From positions 1,488,001 to 1,552,000 of the forward strand of contig NZ_CP059676.1 of the NCBI RefSeq assembly GCF_014069875.1: a stretch of 64,000 nt of DNA, read 5' to 3'. The stretch's first letter is position 1. Each line of letters begins with the position of its first letter. A program made the position numbers and the translations under genes. This stretch comes from Flaviflexus equikiangi. Its GTDB lineage: Bacteria; Actinomycetota; Actinomycetes; Actinomycetales; Actinomycetaceae. The notes below the pieces were generated by a model that worked only from the letters and a program-made list of their open reading frames with translations, was not told where the DNA came from and made no database searches. Of this stretch, positions 55,128 through 64,000 are shown piece after piece.

Positions 55128-57371
55128 ATGGAATCAGTGAAGATTGGCGTTTTGACTTCGGGTGGAGACGCCCAGGGGATGAATGCTATTGTCCGTGCCG
55201 TTGTCCGCACCGCTCTCCACGAAGGAGCCCGGCCGTTCGCGATCCGTGAGGGCTGGAAGGGCGCCGTCGAGGGCGGCGATCTGATCCAAGAGATGTCATG
55301 GAGCGATGTCTCCGACATTCTGCACCGCGGCGGGACCATCATCGGCACGGCCCGTTCCGACCGTTTCCGCGAGCGCGAGGGCATGCGCGAGGCCGTGAAG
55401 AATCTTGTCTCTCTCGGTATCGACCGCCTCATCTCTATCGGCGGTGACGGCACGCTGACGGGCACGGACGAACTGAGGGCAGAGTGGCCATCGCTCCTGG
55501 CCGAGCTCGTGGAAATGGGCGAGATCGAGCAGGACACCGCAGACCGGCACCCCCTCCTCCATATTGCAGGCGTGGTCGGTTCGATCGACAACGACCTCGT
55601 CGGAACTGATATGACGGTGGGTGCGGATTCCGCGCTCCACCGCATCATCGATGCGATTGACGCGATCTCGTCGACTGCGGAGTCTCACCGGCGCTCGTTC
55701 GTCATCGAGGTGATGGGCCGCCACTGCGGGTATCTCGCTCTCATGAGTGCGATTGCCGGCGGCTGTGACTACGTCTTCGTTCCGGAGCGGCCCCCGGCAG
55801 ACGGCTGGGAGACTGACATGTGTCGCGTTCTCAAGGAAGGTCGGGACGCCGGCCGGCGCGATTCGATCATCATCGTCGCGGAGGGCGCCACTGACCGGAA
55901 CGGCGTGGCGATTACGTCCGAGCGGGTGAAGGCCGTCCTTGAGGAGGGTCTCGGAGAGAGCGCACGCGTCACGATGCTGGGCCACGTTCAGCGCGGCGGA
56001 TCGCCCTCGGCCTATGACCGGTGGATGCCGACGCTGCTCGGCTATTCGGCTGCTCTTGAGCTGTTGCAGAGCGACGGGGATCCGGTCATCATCGGCACTC
56101 GCCGCAACAGGCTCGTCCGCCTGCCCCTCATGTCGTCTGTTGAGAATACGCGTGCGGTCAAGAAGTACACGGCAGCCGGGGATTTCGAGGCTGCTGTTGC
56201 CGCCCGCGGATCGTCCTATACGGAAATGCTCGACGTGTTCACGACTCTGGCGTCTCCCGTGCCGACGAAGAAGAACGGCGGCCCCCGCGGGCGTATCGCC
56301 ATCGTCCACGTCGGCGGACTCGCACCGGGCATGAATGTTGCGGCCAGGGCGGCCGTCCGCTTCGGCATCGATCGCGGGTACGAGATGGTCGGCATCGAGG
56401 GCGGCCTTCCGGGGCTCGTCCACGGAGATCTCGTGCCGCTCTCGTGGTCCGATGTGGAAGCCTGGTCCGGGTTGGGAGGTGCACAGCTCGGCACGCGTCG
56501 GACGATCCCGTCCGTCGACGAGTTCTATGACATGGGGCGCGTCCTCGAGGACAACCGCATCGATGGCCTGCTCATCATCGGCGGGCTCAAGGGCTATGAG
56601 GCTGCGGAGCGGATGAGGGAGGAGCGCCAGCGCTTCTCGGCCTTCCGTATCCCGATCATGTGCGTGCCTGCCTCGATCGATAACAATCTGCCGGCCTCGG
56701 AGCTGTCGATCGGCACGGACACTGCCCTCAACACGAATGTCGAGGTTCTCAACAGGATCAAGCAGTCCGCTTCAGCGTCGCGCAGGTGCTTCGTCAGTGA
56801 GACGATGGGCCGCAACTGCGGCTACCTCGCACTCATGTCAGGCATTGCCTCCGGCGCGGAACAGATCTATCTCTCGGAAACGGGGATCACGCTCAACCAG
56901 TTGGCGAAAGATACGGATGTCATGGTGGACGCGTTCAAGAACGGACGCAGTCTCTACCTTGTCGTCCGCAACGAGTATGCATCTGAGAACTACACGACCG
57001 ATTTCCTTGCCCGCATCTTCGAAGAGGAGGGCGGCGGCCTGTTCGATGTCCGCCAGGCGGTGATCGGACATCAGCAGCAGGGTGGGAACCCGTCGCCGTT
57101 CGACCGGCTGCTTGCGGTGCGTCTCGTCAACGCGGCGATGAGGACTCTCGACGAGACGATGTCGAACGGCAGGGATGACTGCTCCTACGTGGGCATGGCG
57201 AAGGGAAGCATCGAGTGCCATCCGCTCTCCCATCTGGAAGAGCACTGGGATCCGGCGACTCGCCTGCCCTACAACCAGTGGTGGCTCGGACTGCAGGACG
57301 TTGCCTACATCGTGTCCAACCCGCACCATCACGGCCCAGCCCACGTCCTCCCCATCCTCGAGGATGTGTGA
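55128..57371 (+). CDS. Two-domain, eukaryotic-style ATP-phosphofructokinase
   Basis: A 747-residue protein, twice the usual bacterial length, made of two tandem PFK domains. The N-half (1-380) looks catalytic: TSGGDAQGMN (10-19), IGGDGT (104-109), GSIDND (151-156, catalytic Asp154), EVMGRHCGY and GHVQRGGSPSAYDR. Gly108 and Gly151 at the nucleotide-specificity positions predict ATP rather than pyrophosphate. The C-half (387-747) looks regulatory: GGLAPGMN lacks the ATP-loop Asp, GGDGT is replaced by GGLKG (485-489), and ASIDNN (515-520) has lost the second Asp. NEYASENYTTDF and GHQQQGGNPSPFDR strongly recall animal and fungal PFK. It catalyses the committed step of glycolysis. Confidence 0.88.
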   Translation: MESVKIGVLTSGGDAQGMNAIVRAVVRTALHEGARPFAIREGWKGAVEGGDLIQEMSWSDVSDILHRGGTIIGTARSDRFREREGMREAVKNLVSLGIDRLISIGGDGTLTGTDELRAEWPSLLAELVEMGEIEQDTADRHPLLHIAGVVGSIDNDLVGTDMTVGADSALHRIIDAIDAISSTAESHRRSFVIEVMGRHCGYLALMSAIAGGCDYVFVPERPPADGWETDMCRVLKEGRDAGRRDSIIIVAEGATDRNGVAITSERVKAVLEEGLGESARVTMLGHVQRGGSPSAYDRWMPTLLGYSAALELLQSDGDPVIIGTRRNRLVRLPLMSSVENTRAVKKYTAAGDFEAAVAARGSSYTEMLDVFTTLASPVPTKKNGGPRGRIAIVHVGGLAPGMNVAARAAVRFGIDRGYEMVGIEGGLPGLVHGDLVPLSWSDVEAWSGLGGAQLGTRRTIPSVDEFYDMGRVLEDNRIDGLLIIGGLKGYEAAERMREERQRFSAFRIPIMCVPASIDNNLPASELSIGTDTALNTNVEVLNRIKQSASASRRCFVSETMGRNCGYLALMSGIASGAEQIYLSETGITLNQLAKDTDVMVDAFKNGRSLYLVVRNEYASENYTTDFLARIFEEEGGGLFDVRQAVIGHQQQGGNPSPFDRLLAVRLVNAAMRTLDETMSNGRDDCSYVGMAKGSIECHPLSHLEEHWDPATRLPYNQWWLGLQDVAYIVSNPHHHGPAHVLPILEDV

Positions 57372-57379
57372 GGGGGCGG

Positions 57380-58030
57380 CTACACGATCCGTCGTGCGGC
57401 CGCCCACCTGGCCAGCTCGTGGCGGTTGGACAGCTGAAGCTTCCGCAAGACCGCGGAGACGTGCGTCTCGACCGTCTTGATTGAGATGTAGAGCTCGCTG
57501 GCGACCTCTTTGTAGGCCATGCCACGCGCGATAAGACGCATGACCTCCTGTTCGCGTGCCGTCAACCGATCCAGTTCGTCGTCATGGTCGGCCACATCGC
57601 CAGCGCCCGCACCGAAGGCATCGAGCACGAAACCCGCCAGGCGGGCCGAGAACGCCGCATCCCCATCATCCACGCGCCGCAGAGCATCAGCCAATCTCTC
57701 CCCGGTGACGTCTTTGGTGACATAGCCTCGAGCTCCTGCACGTACGACGGCGACAACATCACGGGCGGCGTCCGAGACGGAGATCGCGAGAAACTTGGTG
57801 CCTGGGTAGAGGTCGGCGCATGCGCGAACAACCTCCGCTCCCCCGCCGCCATTCCCGCCCGGCATGTGCACGTCGAGCAGGACGACGTCGGGCTGAAGGC
57901 GCCGTATGGTGGCAATGGCGGAGTCGACATCGTGCGCTTGGCCGACGATGTCGAAGCCGCCGACGCGGGTCAGTTCCCCGACCATTCCGGCTCGTGCTAA
58001 AGGATGATCGTCGACGATGATGATTCTCAA
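57380..58030 (-). CDS. NarL/LuxR-type response regulator
   Basis: A 216-residue regulator. The receiver domain has DDHP (7-10), phosphorylation site D53 in VVLLDVHMPG and K in GYVTKD. A Gly-rich insertion (GGNGGGG) follows the phosphorylation loop. The C-terminal LuxR helix-turn-helix is LTAREQEVMRLIARGMAYKE plus SIKTVETHVSAVLRKL. The start is TTG at 58030, supported by GAGGT 5 nt upstream and overlap with the kinase stop. It is the cognate regulator of the PspC-kinase and is convergent with pfk only 8 nt away. Confidence 0.93.
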   Translation of the reverse strand: MRIIIVDDHPLARAGMVGELTRVGGFDIVGQAHDVDSAIATIRRLQPDVVLLDVHMPGGNGGGGAEVVRACADLYPGTKFLAISVSDAARDVVAVVRAGARGYVTKDVTGERLADALRRVDDGDAAFSARLAGFVLDAFGAGAGDVADHDDELDRLTAREQEVMRLIARGMAYKEVASELYISIKTVETHVSAVLRKLQLSNRHELARWAAARRIV

Positions 58031-59169
58031 TGGTGACCTCGTGGCATTCTGATGTGGACTTCGGTTCCGGGATGTCGTGCTGTCACGGCCGCTTCTCCCC
58101 CGTGGCGCACTACCCTCCCGAGGATGGATTCACGGACCCCGTGACGGTCGTCGGGGATCTCTGCGATGTCGAAGCCCGCACCATGGTCGCGGACGTACAC
58201 ATCGGTGGCGGCGGCAGTGAACTCCGTATAGACGGATACCGGCTCCGCACCGTGGCGGATCGCGTTGACGATTGCTTCGCGGCTGGCCGCCAGCAGGGCC
58301 CGGCTATGCTCATCTCGGTCACCTTCCCCCACGGACACGAACTCAACGGCTGTTCCGTACAGATCCTCAAGATCTGCCATCATGGCTCGGAAAGCTTCCG
58401 GGAGCGACGTCTCGTCGCGGTTCGTGCCATACAGCCACGTGCGGAGCTGGCGCTCCTGCACGCGGGCAAGGCGAGTCACCGTGTCCGGGTCTCCTGCTGA
58501 GTTGCGGATAAGAGTGAGGGTTTGGAGGACGGAGTCGTGGAGGTGAGCAGCAATATCAGCCCGAGCGGCCTCAGCCGCACTCTCCCTGCGGGCCTGATCC
58601 AGCTCCTTCAACATGCGGGACACTGCCGGCCACATGGCGAGAGCGGCAACACCGAGGACAATGAGGGTGATGACAACAGACGTGGCCATGGTGCGGGGGT
58701 CCTCGTCACGCACAGCGAAGATGAGCACCCCGATCACGAGGAGCGCGATGCCGGAGGAGAGCCTCACGAGCTGGACTCGGACCGATGAGCCGCCGATGTT
58801 CGTCCACGCGAGGGCAGCGCCAGCCACCACGCACGCCAGGGACACGACGATCCCGGCCGAGATGTCGATCGCGGATTGGAACACGATAAGGCCGAGTGCG
58901 CCCGTGAGGGCAAGGCCTGCCAGGAACAGGAGCCTGGTCCTCGCCGTTGGCGAATAGCGCGGGCCCGCCCGGTCCGGCACGTCGTCGGAGGCTGGAATGG
59001 CGATCGCGAGCCACGTGTAGAGGAGGATGCCGACGAACCCAAATGCGACGAGCCCGCCGACGATTCCTCTGACGAGCCACACATTGATACCGAGATGGTC
59101 GGCGATTCCCTGGCACACGCCGGCAACGATCCGGCCCGACTGGGGCCTCACGAGCGGGTAGCGTTCCAT
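58027..59169 (-). CDS. PspC-domain sensor histidine kinase
   Basis: A 380-residue membrane kinase. An N-terminal PspC domain (about 6-60, RIVAGVCQGIADHLGINVWL) is followed by about five helices (to 180). The HisKA_3 dimerisation helix has phospho-acceptor H211 in AAHLHDSVLQTL, and the HATPase domain has REAIVNAIRHG and DHGAGFD. Kinases of this layout sense envelope stress with partners bearing PspC or LiaF-like domains. Its ATG region is divergent from a second PspC protein. GGGAAG precedes the start. Confidence 0.92.
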   Translation of the reverse strand: MERYPLVRPQSGRIVAGVCQGIADHLGINVWLVRGIVGGLVAFGFVGILLYTWLAIAIPASDDVPDRAGPRYSPTARTRLLFLAGLALTGALGLIVFQSAIDISAGIVVSLACVVAGAALAWTNIGGSSVRVQLVRLSSGIALLVIGVLIFAVRDEDPRTMATSVVITLIVLGVAALAMWPAVSRMLKELDQARRESAAEAARADIAAHLHDSVLQTLTLIRNSAGDPDTVTRLARVQERQLRTWLYGTNRDETSLPEAFRAMMADLEDLYGTAVEFVSVGEGDRDEHSRALLAASREAIVNAIRHGAEPVSVYTEFTAAATDVYVRDHGAGFDIAEIPDDRHGVRESILGRVVRHGGEAAVTARHPGTEVHIRMPRGHH

Positions 59170-59270
59170 GGATCGATCTTCCCACGTCCAGCACCCCCCA
59201 TGGGGATTCCGATCCCTATCTCAGGGTTCAATCAGGGATTCCCCCACTACCGCGCATGACCATCCGGGGA

Positions 59271-59276
59271 GACGAT
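59271..59276 (+). promoter_or_regulatory. -10-like element for the PspC gene
   Basis: GACGAT lies 6 nt before the ATG at 59283. Confidence 0.3.
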
Positions 59277-59282
59277 AGAGGC

Positions 59283-60422
59283 ATGACTGGAGATAGCTTT
59301 TTCGATTCGGTGAGATCCCTCGGGATCCGGCGGCCTGACAATACTCCCCTCGCGGGTGTCTGTGCGGGCTTGGCGCGAAGGTGGGGTGTAGATCCTGTGC
59401 TCGTGCGCGCCGCGGTCGTGGCCCTCGGGTTCTTCGGGGGTGCCGGGATCACGCTCTACGCTCTGGGATGGCTCTTCCTGCCCGACGAATCGGACCGGAT
59501 CCACGCCCAAGAACCCTTCTATGGCACCGTGTCATCCAGTTTCGTGTTCGCGATCATTCTCGTCTTCCTGCCCACCTCCGGATGGGGATTCCGGGACGTC
59601 TTCTTCGTCGGCCCCTTCGGCTTCATCATCACGGTCGTCATCACGGTCCTTGTCGTCCTCGCGCTCAGAGACTCCAGAGTCGAAACCCGTTGGCAGGCCG
59701 AGAAGGTCGCGCCCGAAAGGGATAGCCCGCCGGGACCGGACCGCCGCCACCTGTACAGCCCGGACGCCGCCGTCCAGGTCACCCCTCCCGCGGCAGGCGG
59801 GAGGCTCGTCCTCTTCGCCATCGCCGTCCTCCTCATCATCGCAGCCGGCGTCGCCTACGCGATTGATCGAGGAAGCTCATCGTTGTCGGACTCCGCCCTC
59901 GTACTTGCCGCCTGCGCGGCAGCATCGATCCTTCTCGGCCTGACCGTCACGGTGTATGGGATCGTGGGCCGGCGCGGCGGCGGACTGTCGACTCTCGCGA
60001 TCCTTGCCGCCCTCCTCTGCCTCCCCATCGCCGCGACCACGTCGATACCCTCGGCCGAGCACTCGGTCATCATGGGTGAACGTGTGTGGGCACCAACATC
60101 GGCATCGGACGCTGACGGCGGGTTCTCTGTTCTTCTGGGCTCCGGCGAGATCGATGTGACCGGGCTCGATGAAGCCGAGATCGATGTGACGGGCAGGCTC
60201 GGTGAGGTGACGATCGTGATCGGCGATGAGCAGCGCGTCGCTGTCGTTGCCGACTATGTCATGTCGGATCTTTCCGGCGTGGACGAGCGCTCCCAGCGCA
60301 ACAGCGGGGTTGCGGGAGACGCAACCATCCTCAACGGCGACATCGATTCGATCGACGATGCCGACATCATCATCCGCCTCAACCTTGTCGCAGCGGATTT
60401 CACCCTTGAGAGGCAGTCATGA
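59283..60422 (+). CDS. PspC / toastrack-like membrane protein
   Basis: A 379-residue membrane protein. The PspC domain (about 13-70) starts GIRRPDNTPLAGVCAGLARR and includes GFFGGAGITLYALGWLFLP. Further helices lie near 80-125 and 185-260. The C-terminal extracytoplasmic part (about 275-379, GSGEIDVTGLDEAEIDVTG and the following repeats) has the beta-rich pattern of LiaF/toastrack adhesive domains. ATG 59283 is chosen over an in-frame ATG at 59256 because GACGAT is 6 nt upstream. It probably signals to or inhibits the divergent PspC-kinase, as LiaF-like proteins do (inference). Confidence 0.85.
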   Translation: MTGDSFFDSVRSLGIRRPDNTPLAGVCAGLARRWGVDPVLVRAAVVALGFFGGAGITLYALGWLFLPDESDRIHAQEPFYGTVSSSFVFAIILVFLPTSGWGFRDVFFVGPFGFIITVVITVLVVLALRDSRVETRWQAEKVAPERDSPPGPDRRHLYSPDAAVQVTPPAAGGRLVLFAIAVLLIIAAGVAYAIDRGSSSLSDSALVLAACAAASILLGLTVTVYGIVGRRGGGLSTLAILAALLCLPIAATTSIPSAEHSVIMGERVWAPTSASDADGGFSVLLGSGEIDVTGLDEAEIDVTGRLGEVTIVIGDEQRVAVVADYVMSDLSGVDERSQRNSGVAGDATILNGDIDSIDDADIIIRLNLVAADFTLERQS

Positions 60423-60955
60423 GACAACCCGTCGTCGGAACGATCATCATCGGCGTTCTTGTCACAATCCAGGGCCTGTGGGCCTTAGCGCTCGCCCTTG
60501 ACAGTTCGATCTTTCGCCGCAGCGAACCAATCCACCTTCTGATCGCCAGCCTTCTCGGCTTCGCGATCATCCTCCTCGTGGCGGCCGTATGGCCGCGCTC
60601 GAAGACCCCCGAACCCATCAGCTTCACACCCGTCACGGTGGACCAGGCGCGACTCGGTATCGCCACGGAGCGTGAGATGATCGCCGACCTGCGCTGGATC
60701 GACTCCCCCGATGCTGTTGTCGTGCCGCTCACGACGACAGAGTCCGCGACGATTATCGTCAATCCCGACTATGTCGTGCTCCGCACGTCCGCACCCCTCC
60801 TCAACCCCGAATGCGGGATGTCGAGGTGGGGAGCCGATGGGAACCGGACCGTCTACGTGGGCTCTGGAGTGACCGATCCGTCCCAGGCGCTTCTCACGGT
60901 CGATCTGACAGCCCGCTCGGTCACGTTGAGATCACACGCACTCCCGACGCCCTGA
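60419..60955 (+). CDS. Unknown two-helix membrane protein
   Basis: A 178-residue protein that I do not recognise. Two membrane helices (about 6-28 and 40-58) are followed by a 120-residue soluble domain, predicted outside or inside depending on topology. The soluble part is beta-rich, with a single Cys in NPECGMSRWG. It overlaps the PspC gene by ATGA, so it is translated with it and is a candidate new component of the PspC envelope-stress module. No catalytic motif is evident. Confidence 0.65.
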   Translation: MRQPVVGTIIIGVLVTIQGLWALALALDSSIFRRSEPIHLLIASLLGFAIILLVAAVWPRSKTPEPISFTPVTVDQARLGIATEREMIADLRWIDSPDAVVVPLTTTESATIIVNPDYVVLRTSAPLLNPECGMSRWGADGNRTVYVGSGVTDPSQALLTVDLTARSVTLRSHALPTP

Positions 60956-60958
60956 GAA

Positions 60959-60992
60959 GGAAGGGGTGCGGCGCTCCCGCCGCGCCCCTTCC
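60959..60992. terminator. Bidirectional terminator hairpin
   Basis: GGAAGGGGTGCGGCG (60959-60973) pairs with CGCCGCGCCCCTTCC (60978-60992), one G-T pair, between the unknown gene and putA. Confidence 0.8.
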
Positions 60993-60995
60993 AGC

Positions 60996-63900
60996 CTAGA
61001 TCAGGACGCCCTTGAGAAGTGACGTGTGGTTTCCGAACCTGTGGTTCGTTGCGGAAATGGCCTGCTCCTGGACGTAGGGCAGCAGCTCCACTCGACCGGC
61101 TGGCGTGATCGGGTCTGCGTAGATGCCGACATCGACAGAGCCGTCAATCGCGGCGGCAAGAGCTGACGCGTCTTCGCCGAGAACGCGGAACCGGACGCCG
61201 TCCGCAGAGACGGACATGCCTTTCGCCCTCCTCTGCCACTGCTCGGTCGATTCGACGGTGACGAGCACCTCGTGATCCGCCATGAACTGGGCAACCGCTG
61301 CGGCGAGCGTCCCTGCGGACGATACCTCGACATTGGCTCCCAATGACACGGCTCCGGCTACGGAGGCGAGGAGATCTCCGACGGGTGCGTCCGCGCCGAG
61401 GCGGACGACGACGCGCGGGAAGCCCACGTAGCGGAGAATGTTGATCTCGACGCCGAGCTGAGACGGATCGTGTTCACCATGGAACTCCTCCGCCAGCGCC
61501 CTGTCCATGCCGGACAGGATTTCCTGCGTCCTCTCAGCATCCTCGAGGGATTCCGCAACCGTCTTCGCCTTGCGCAGGATCGGGTCGTTCAGCGTCTGAG
61601 CATACATTCCCGTGAACGCGGGCGTGACGTGGCCGAGGCCGTAGAGATAGTTCGGGCCGCCCGCCTTCGTGCCGGTGCCGACGGAGGATCTCTTCCAGCC
61701 GCCGAAGGGCTGACGCTGCACGATGGCGCCGGTGATGCCTCGGTTGACGTAGGCGTTGCCGGCGTGGACGTGGTCGAGCCAGTAGGCGATTTCCGCAGCA
61801 TCGAGAGAATGGATGCCAGCAGTGAGGCCGAACTCGACAGCGTTCTGCCATTCGACAGCCTCGACGAGGCTATCCGCTCTCATCACGCCCAGGATCGGGC
61901 CGAAGTACTCGGTCAGATGGTATTCGCTGCCCGGCTGCACACCGGAACGCACGCCCGGCGTCCAGAGGTTGTCGCTGAGCTTGCGTGGCTTCACCACCCA
62001 CGACTGGCCCGGTTCGAGCTTCGTGAGGCCACGCAGCAGCTTCCCGGAGGGAACTTCTGTCAGCGGCCCCATCTCTGTCGACAGGTCAGCGGGATATCCG
62101 ACGTTGAGGGACTTCACCGCATCGACCAGCTGATCGTGGAACCGTCGGGAGAAGCCCACCGAGCCGACCAGGATCACGAGGGATGCGGCAGAACACTTCT
62201 GTCCAGCATGCCCGAAGGCAGAGTAGACGACATCCTTCACAGCCAGGTCGATATCGGCATGAGGGGTGACGATGATGGCGTTCTTGCCGGACGTTTCGGC
62301 AAAGACTCGAAGGTCGGGACGCCATGACCGGAATCTGCGTGCCGTCTCGATCGATCCTGTCAGAATCACCTGGTCGACGCGCTCGACCAGGTATTGGCCG
62401 AGATTGCGGTCGGAGCCGTCGAGGTTGACGAGCTGCAGAACGTCGCGGGGCACACCGGCCTCCCACATGAGGTCGGCGACGAGCGAGCCGATGCGGCGGG
62501 TGAGACGAGCAGGTTTGAAGAGGACTCCCGAACCGGTGGCCAGCGCGGCAAGCACTCCGCCCGCCGGGATCGCGATGGGGAAGTTCCAGGGCGGGGTGAT
62601 GAGCGTGGTCTCGACGGGAGTGAATCTCGCACCCTCGAGGTTGTCGAGGGCTGGCGCGAGAGAAGCATAGTAGCGTGCGAAGTCGATTGCCTCCGACACC
62701 TCGACATCCGCCTGGTCGATTGTCTTGCCGGCCTCCGAACCGGCAACCTCGATGAGTCGTCCCCTGTTCGCTTCGAACACGTGGGCAACCTTGAGAAGGA
62801 TGTCTGCCCTCTCTCCGGCTGGCTTGGCCGACCATGCCTTACCTGCCGCGACCGCGGTCGACAGTGCCTCATCCAGTTCCGCGATTGTCGTCTGGGTGTG
62901 GGCGCGAACAATGTCCGAGCCGAGCTCCGACGTGGGGATCCTTGCGGCGATCCCTTTCGCCCAGGCAATGTTGGCGGGCAGAGACGGGTCAGTATCCGGC
63001 GTGTTGGAGAACTCGCGCGGGAACGCCTCGGGAGCCTCGTTGCGGTCCTGGATGCGGCGCGGGCCGTGGTCGATGCCGGACTGGGCAAGCTCGTACGCGG
63101 TCGAGAAGCGCTCAGCCTCGAGGCCGAAGACAGAGCTGTCCTCGAGCGCGAACACGTTCGACATGAAGTTCTCGGGCGTAGCGTTCTCTTCGAGGCGCCG
63201 CACAAGATAGGAGATCGCGACATCGTACTCTTCGGGCTTCACAACCGGCACGTAATAGAGGAGGGAGCCGATGTCGTCGCGCACGGCGTGAGCCTGCGGC
63301 GTCGCCATGCCGGCCAGCATCTCCACGTCCACCTCGGTGCCGATCGCGAGGCCGCGGTCGCGGCACAGCAGCACGCCATAGGCGAGCGTGAAAAGATTCT
63401 GTCCGGCAATGCCGATGTGGACGGCGTCGATGTTCTCCTTCGTCAGTGCATGGTCGAGCATGACGAGATAGTTTGCGTCCGTGGCCTCCTTCGAGGGCTG
63501 CACGGCAAGCTCCCAGCCGTGCATGACAGCATCGACCCTCTCCATCGACAAGTTGGCGCCCTTGACGATGCGGACTTTGATGGGGGCTCCTCCGCGGGCG
63601 CGGCGCGCCTTCGCCCATTCCGTGAGGTCAGCGAGAGCCGCCTCCCCATCGGGCAGGTAGGACTGGAGGACGATACCGGAACGGTAGTCGGTGAACTCGG
63701 GGTCGTCGAGGATCGTCTTGAACACGGCAATGGTCAAGTGCAGATCCTTGTACTCCTCCATGTCCAAGTTGATGAAAGTCTTGGAATCGCGGGCAACCCG
63801 GAAGACGGGAAGGAGCTGGGCGACCGCGTGATCGACTGCCTCGTCGAAGCCGTAGGGTGCGTGCGGGCCGATCACGGAAGATACCTTGAGGGACACGTAG

Positions 63901-64000
63901 TCGACATCATCGCGGCGAATCAGTTCGGTGGTGGCGGCAAGCCGACGCTCGGCCTCACCGTCACCCAGGACTGCTTCACCGAGGAGGTTGAGGTTGAGGC
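60996..64000 (-). CDS. putA: Bifunctional proline dehydrogenase / P5C dehydrogenase PutA (partial)
   Basis: About 1000 residues are visible and the frame remains open at the right edge, so the N-terminus is missing. The first visible part is the FAD-dependent proline dehydrogenase barrel (LNLNLLGEAVLGDGEAERRL, then DYVSLKVSSVIGPHAPYGF, KVRIVKGANLSMER, and LEAERFSTAYEL). After a linker comes the NAD-dependent P5C dehydrogenase: PWNFPIAIPAGG, catalytic Glu codon at 62295-62297 in FAETSGKN and catalytic Cys codon at 62193-62195 in GQKCSA. It oxidises proline to glutamate in two steps with channelled intermediate. No DNA-binding domain is visible, as that would lie upstream. Confidence 0.93.
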   Translation of the reverse strand, partial: LNLNLLGEAVLGDGEAERRLAATTELIRRDDVDYVSLKVSSVIGPHAPYGFDEAVDHAVAQLLPVFRVARDSKTFINLDMEEYKDLHLTIAVFKTILDDPEFTDYRSGIVLQSYLPDGEAALADLTEWAKARRARGGAPIKVRIVKGANLSMERVDAVMHGWELAVQPSKEATDANYLVMLDHALTKENIDAVHIGIAGQNLFTLAYGVLLCRDRGLAIGTEVDVEMLAGMATPQAHAVRDDIGSLLYYVPVVKPEEYDVAISYLVRRLEENATPENFMSNVFALEDSSVFGLEAERFSTAYELAQSGIDHGPRRIQDRNEAPEAFPREFSNTPDTDPSLPANIAWAKGIAARIPTSELGSDIVRAHTQTTIAELDEALSTAVAAGKAWSAKPAGERADILLKVAHVFEANRGRLIEVAGSEAGKTIDQADVEVSEAIDFARYYASLAPALDNLEGARFTPVETTLITPPWNFPIAIPAGGVLAALATGSGVLFKPARLTRRIGSLVADLMWEAGVPRDVLQLVNLDGSDRNLGQYLVERVDQVILTGSIETARRFRSWRPDLRVFAETSGKNAIIVTPHADIDLAVKDVVYSAFGHAGQKCSAASLVILVGSVGFSRRFHDQLVDAVKSLNVGYPADLSTEMGPLTEVPSGKLLRGLTKLEPGQSWVVKPRKLSDNLWTPGVRSGVQPGSEYHLTEYFGPILGVMRADSLVEAVEWQNAVEFGLTAGIHSLDAAEIAYWLDHVHAGNAYVNRGITGAIVQRQPFGGWKRSSVGTGTKAGGPNYLYGLGHVTPAFTGMYAQTLNDPILRKAKTVAESLEDAERTQEILSGMDRALAEEFHGEHDPSQLGVEINILRYVGFPRVVVRLGADAPVGDLLASVAGAVSLGANVEVSSAGTLAAAVAQFMADHEVLVTVESTEQWQRRAKGMSVSADGVRFRVLGEDASALAAAIDGSVDVGIYADPITPAGRVELLPYVQEQAISATNHRFGNHTSLLKGVLI

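Overview
This window looks like ordinary chromosome from a high-GC actinobacterium, most likely Actinomycetales (an Actinomyces or Flaviflexus-like organism; the family-level guess is inference). The evidence is the block prfB-ftsE-ftsX-M23 hydrolase-smpB-ssrA, the AdnA/AdnB recombination helicase-nucleases, DUF3107, DUF3117 and DUF1206 proteins, the mrp/tatB/O-methyltransferase neighbourhood, and a tmRNA tag ending in ALAA. No prophage, insertion sequence, CRISPR array, rRNA or ordinary tRNA gene was seen. The genes are dense, usually with ATGA/GTGA overlaps inside operons and strong GC hairpins between convergent genes.

Layout. 1-6.8 kb: the start of an ABC exporter subunit, a VOC protein, then an MMPL exporter divergent from marR-acyl-CoA ligase-DUF2177-DUF1295, probably a MarR-controlled membrane-lipid module. 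6.8-9.7 kb: a UV-damage glycosylase-like protein, DUF1206, a 0.5 kb gene-less stretch, tmRNA and smpB. 9.7-14 kb: the division module ftsE-ftsX-M23 hydrolase and prfB. 14-21.7 kb: an APH-fold protein lacking an expected metal-binding Asp, adnB, adnA, DUF3107. 21.8-28.3 kb: DEAD-box helicase, marC, PHP phosphoesterase, aminopeptidase P, a PRC/MgtE-N/CBS protein and DUF1003. 28.2-35.3 kb: acyltransferase-SGNH protein, mrp, tatB, O-methyltransferase, DUF3117, LOG protein and a flavoprotein quinone reductase.

35.3-45.6 kb is a nucleoside-salvage region. A BMP lipoprotein, an ABC ATPase and two permeases import nucleosides; cytidine deaminase, thymidine phosphorylase and purine nucleoside phosphorylase process them; and a phosphohexomutase-family enzyme probably moves the (deoxy)ribose phosphate into central metabolism. 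A small papain-like/C39-like protein sits at the end of this operon. 45.7-52 kb: manC-brkB and the one-carbon set glyA-folD-xthA divergent from purU. 52-57.4 kb: malate dehydrogenase, glucose-6-phosphate isomerase and a duplicated, eukaryotic-style phosphofructokinase. 57.4-61 kb: a PspC-sensor two-component system divergent from a PspC/toastrack-like protein. 61-64 kb: bifunctional PutA, cut by the window edge.

Two observations stand out: the two-domain phosphofructokinase with a regulatory-looking C-terminal half, and the many genes whose start codon lies only 6-7 nt after a TANNNT -10 element, which predicts widespread leaderless mRNAs. Coordinates and starts were worked out by eye; no database search was run.
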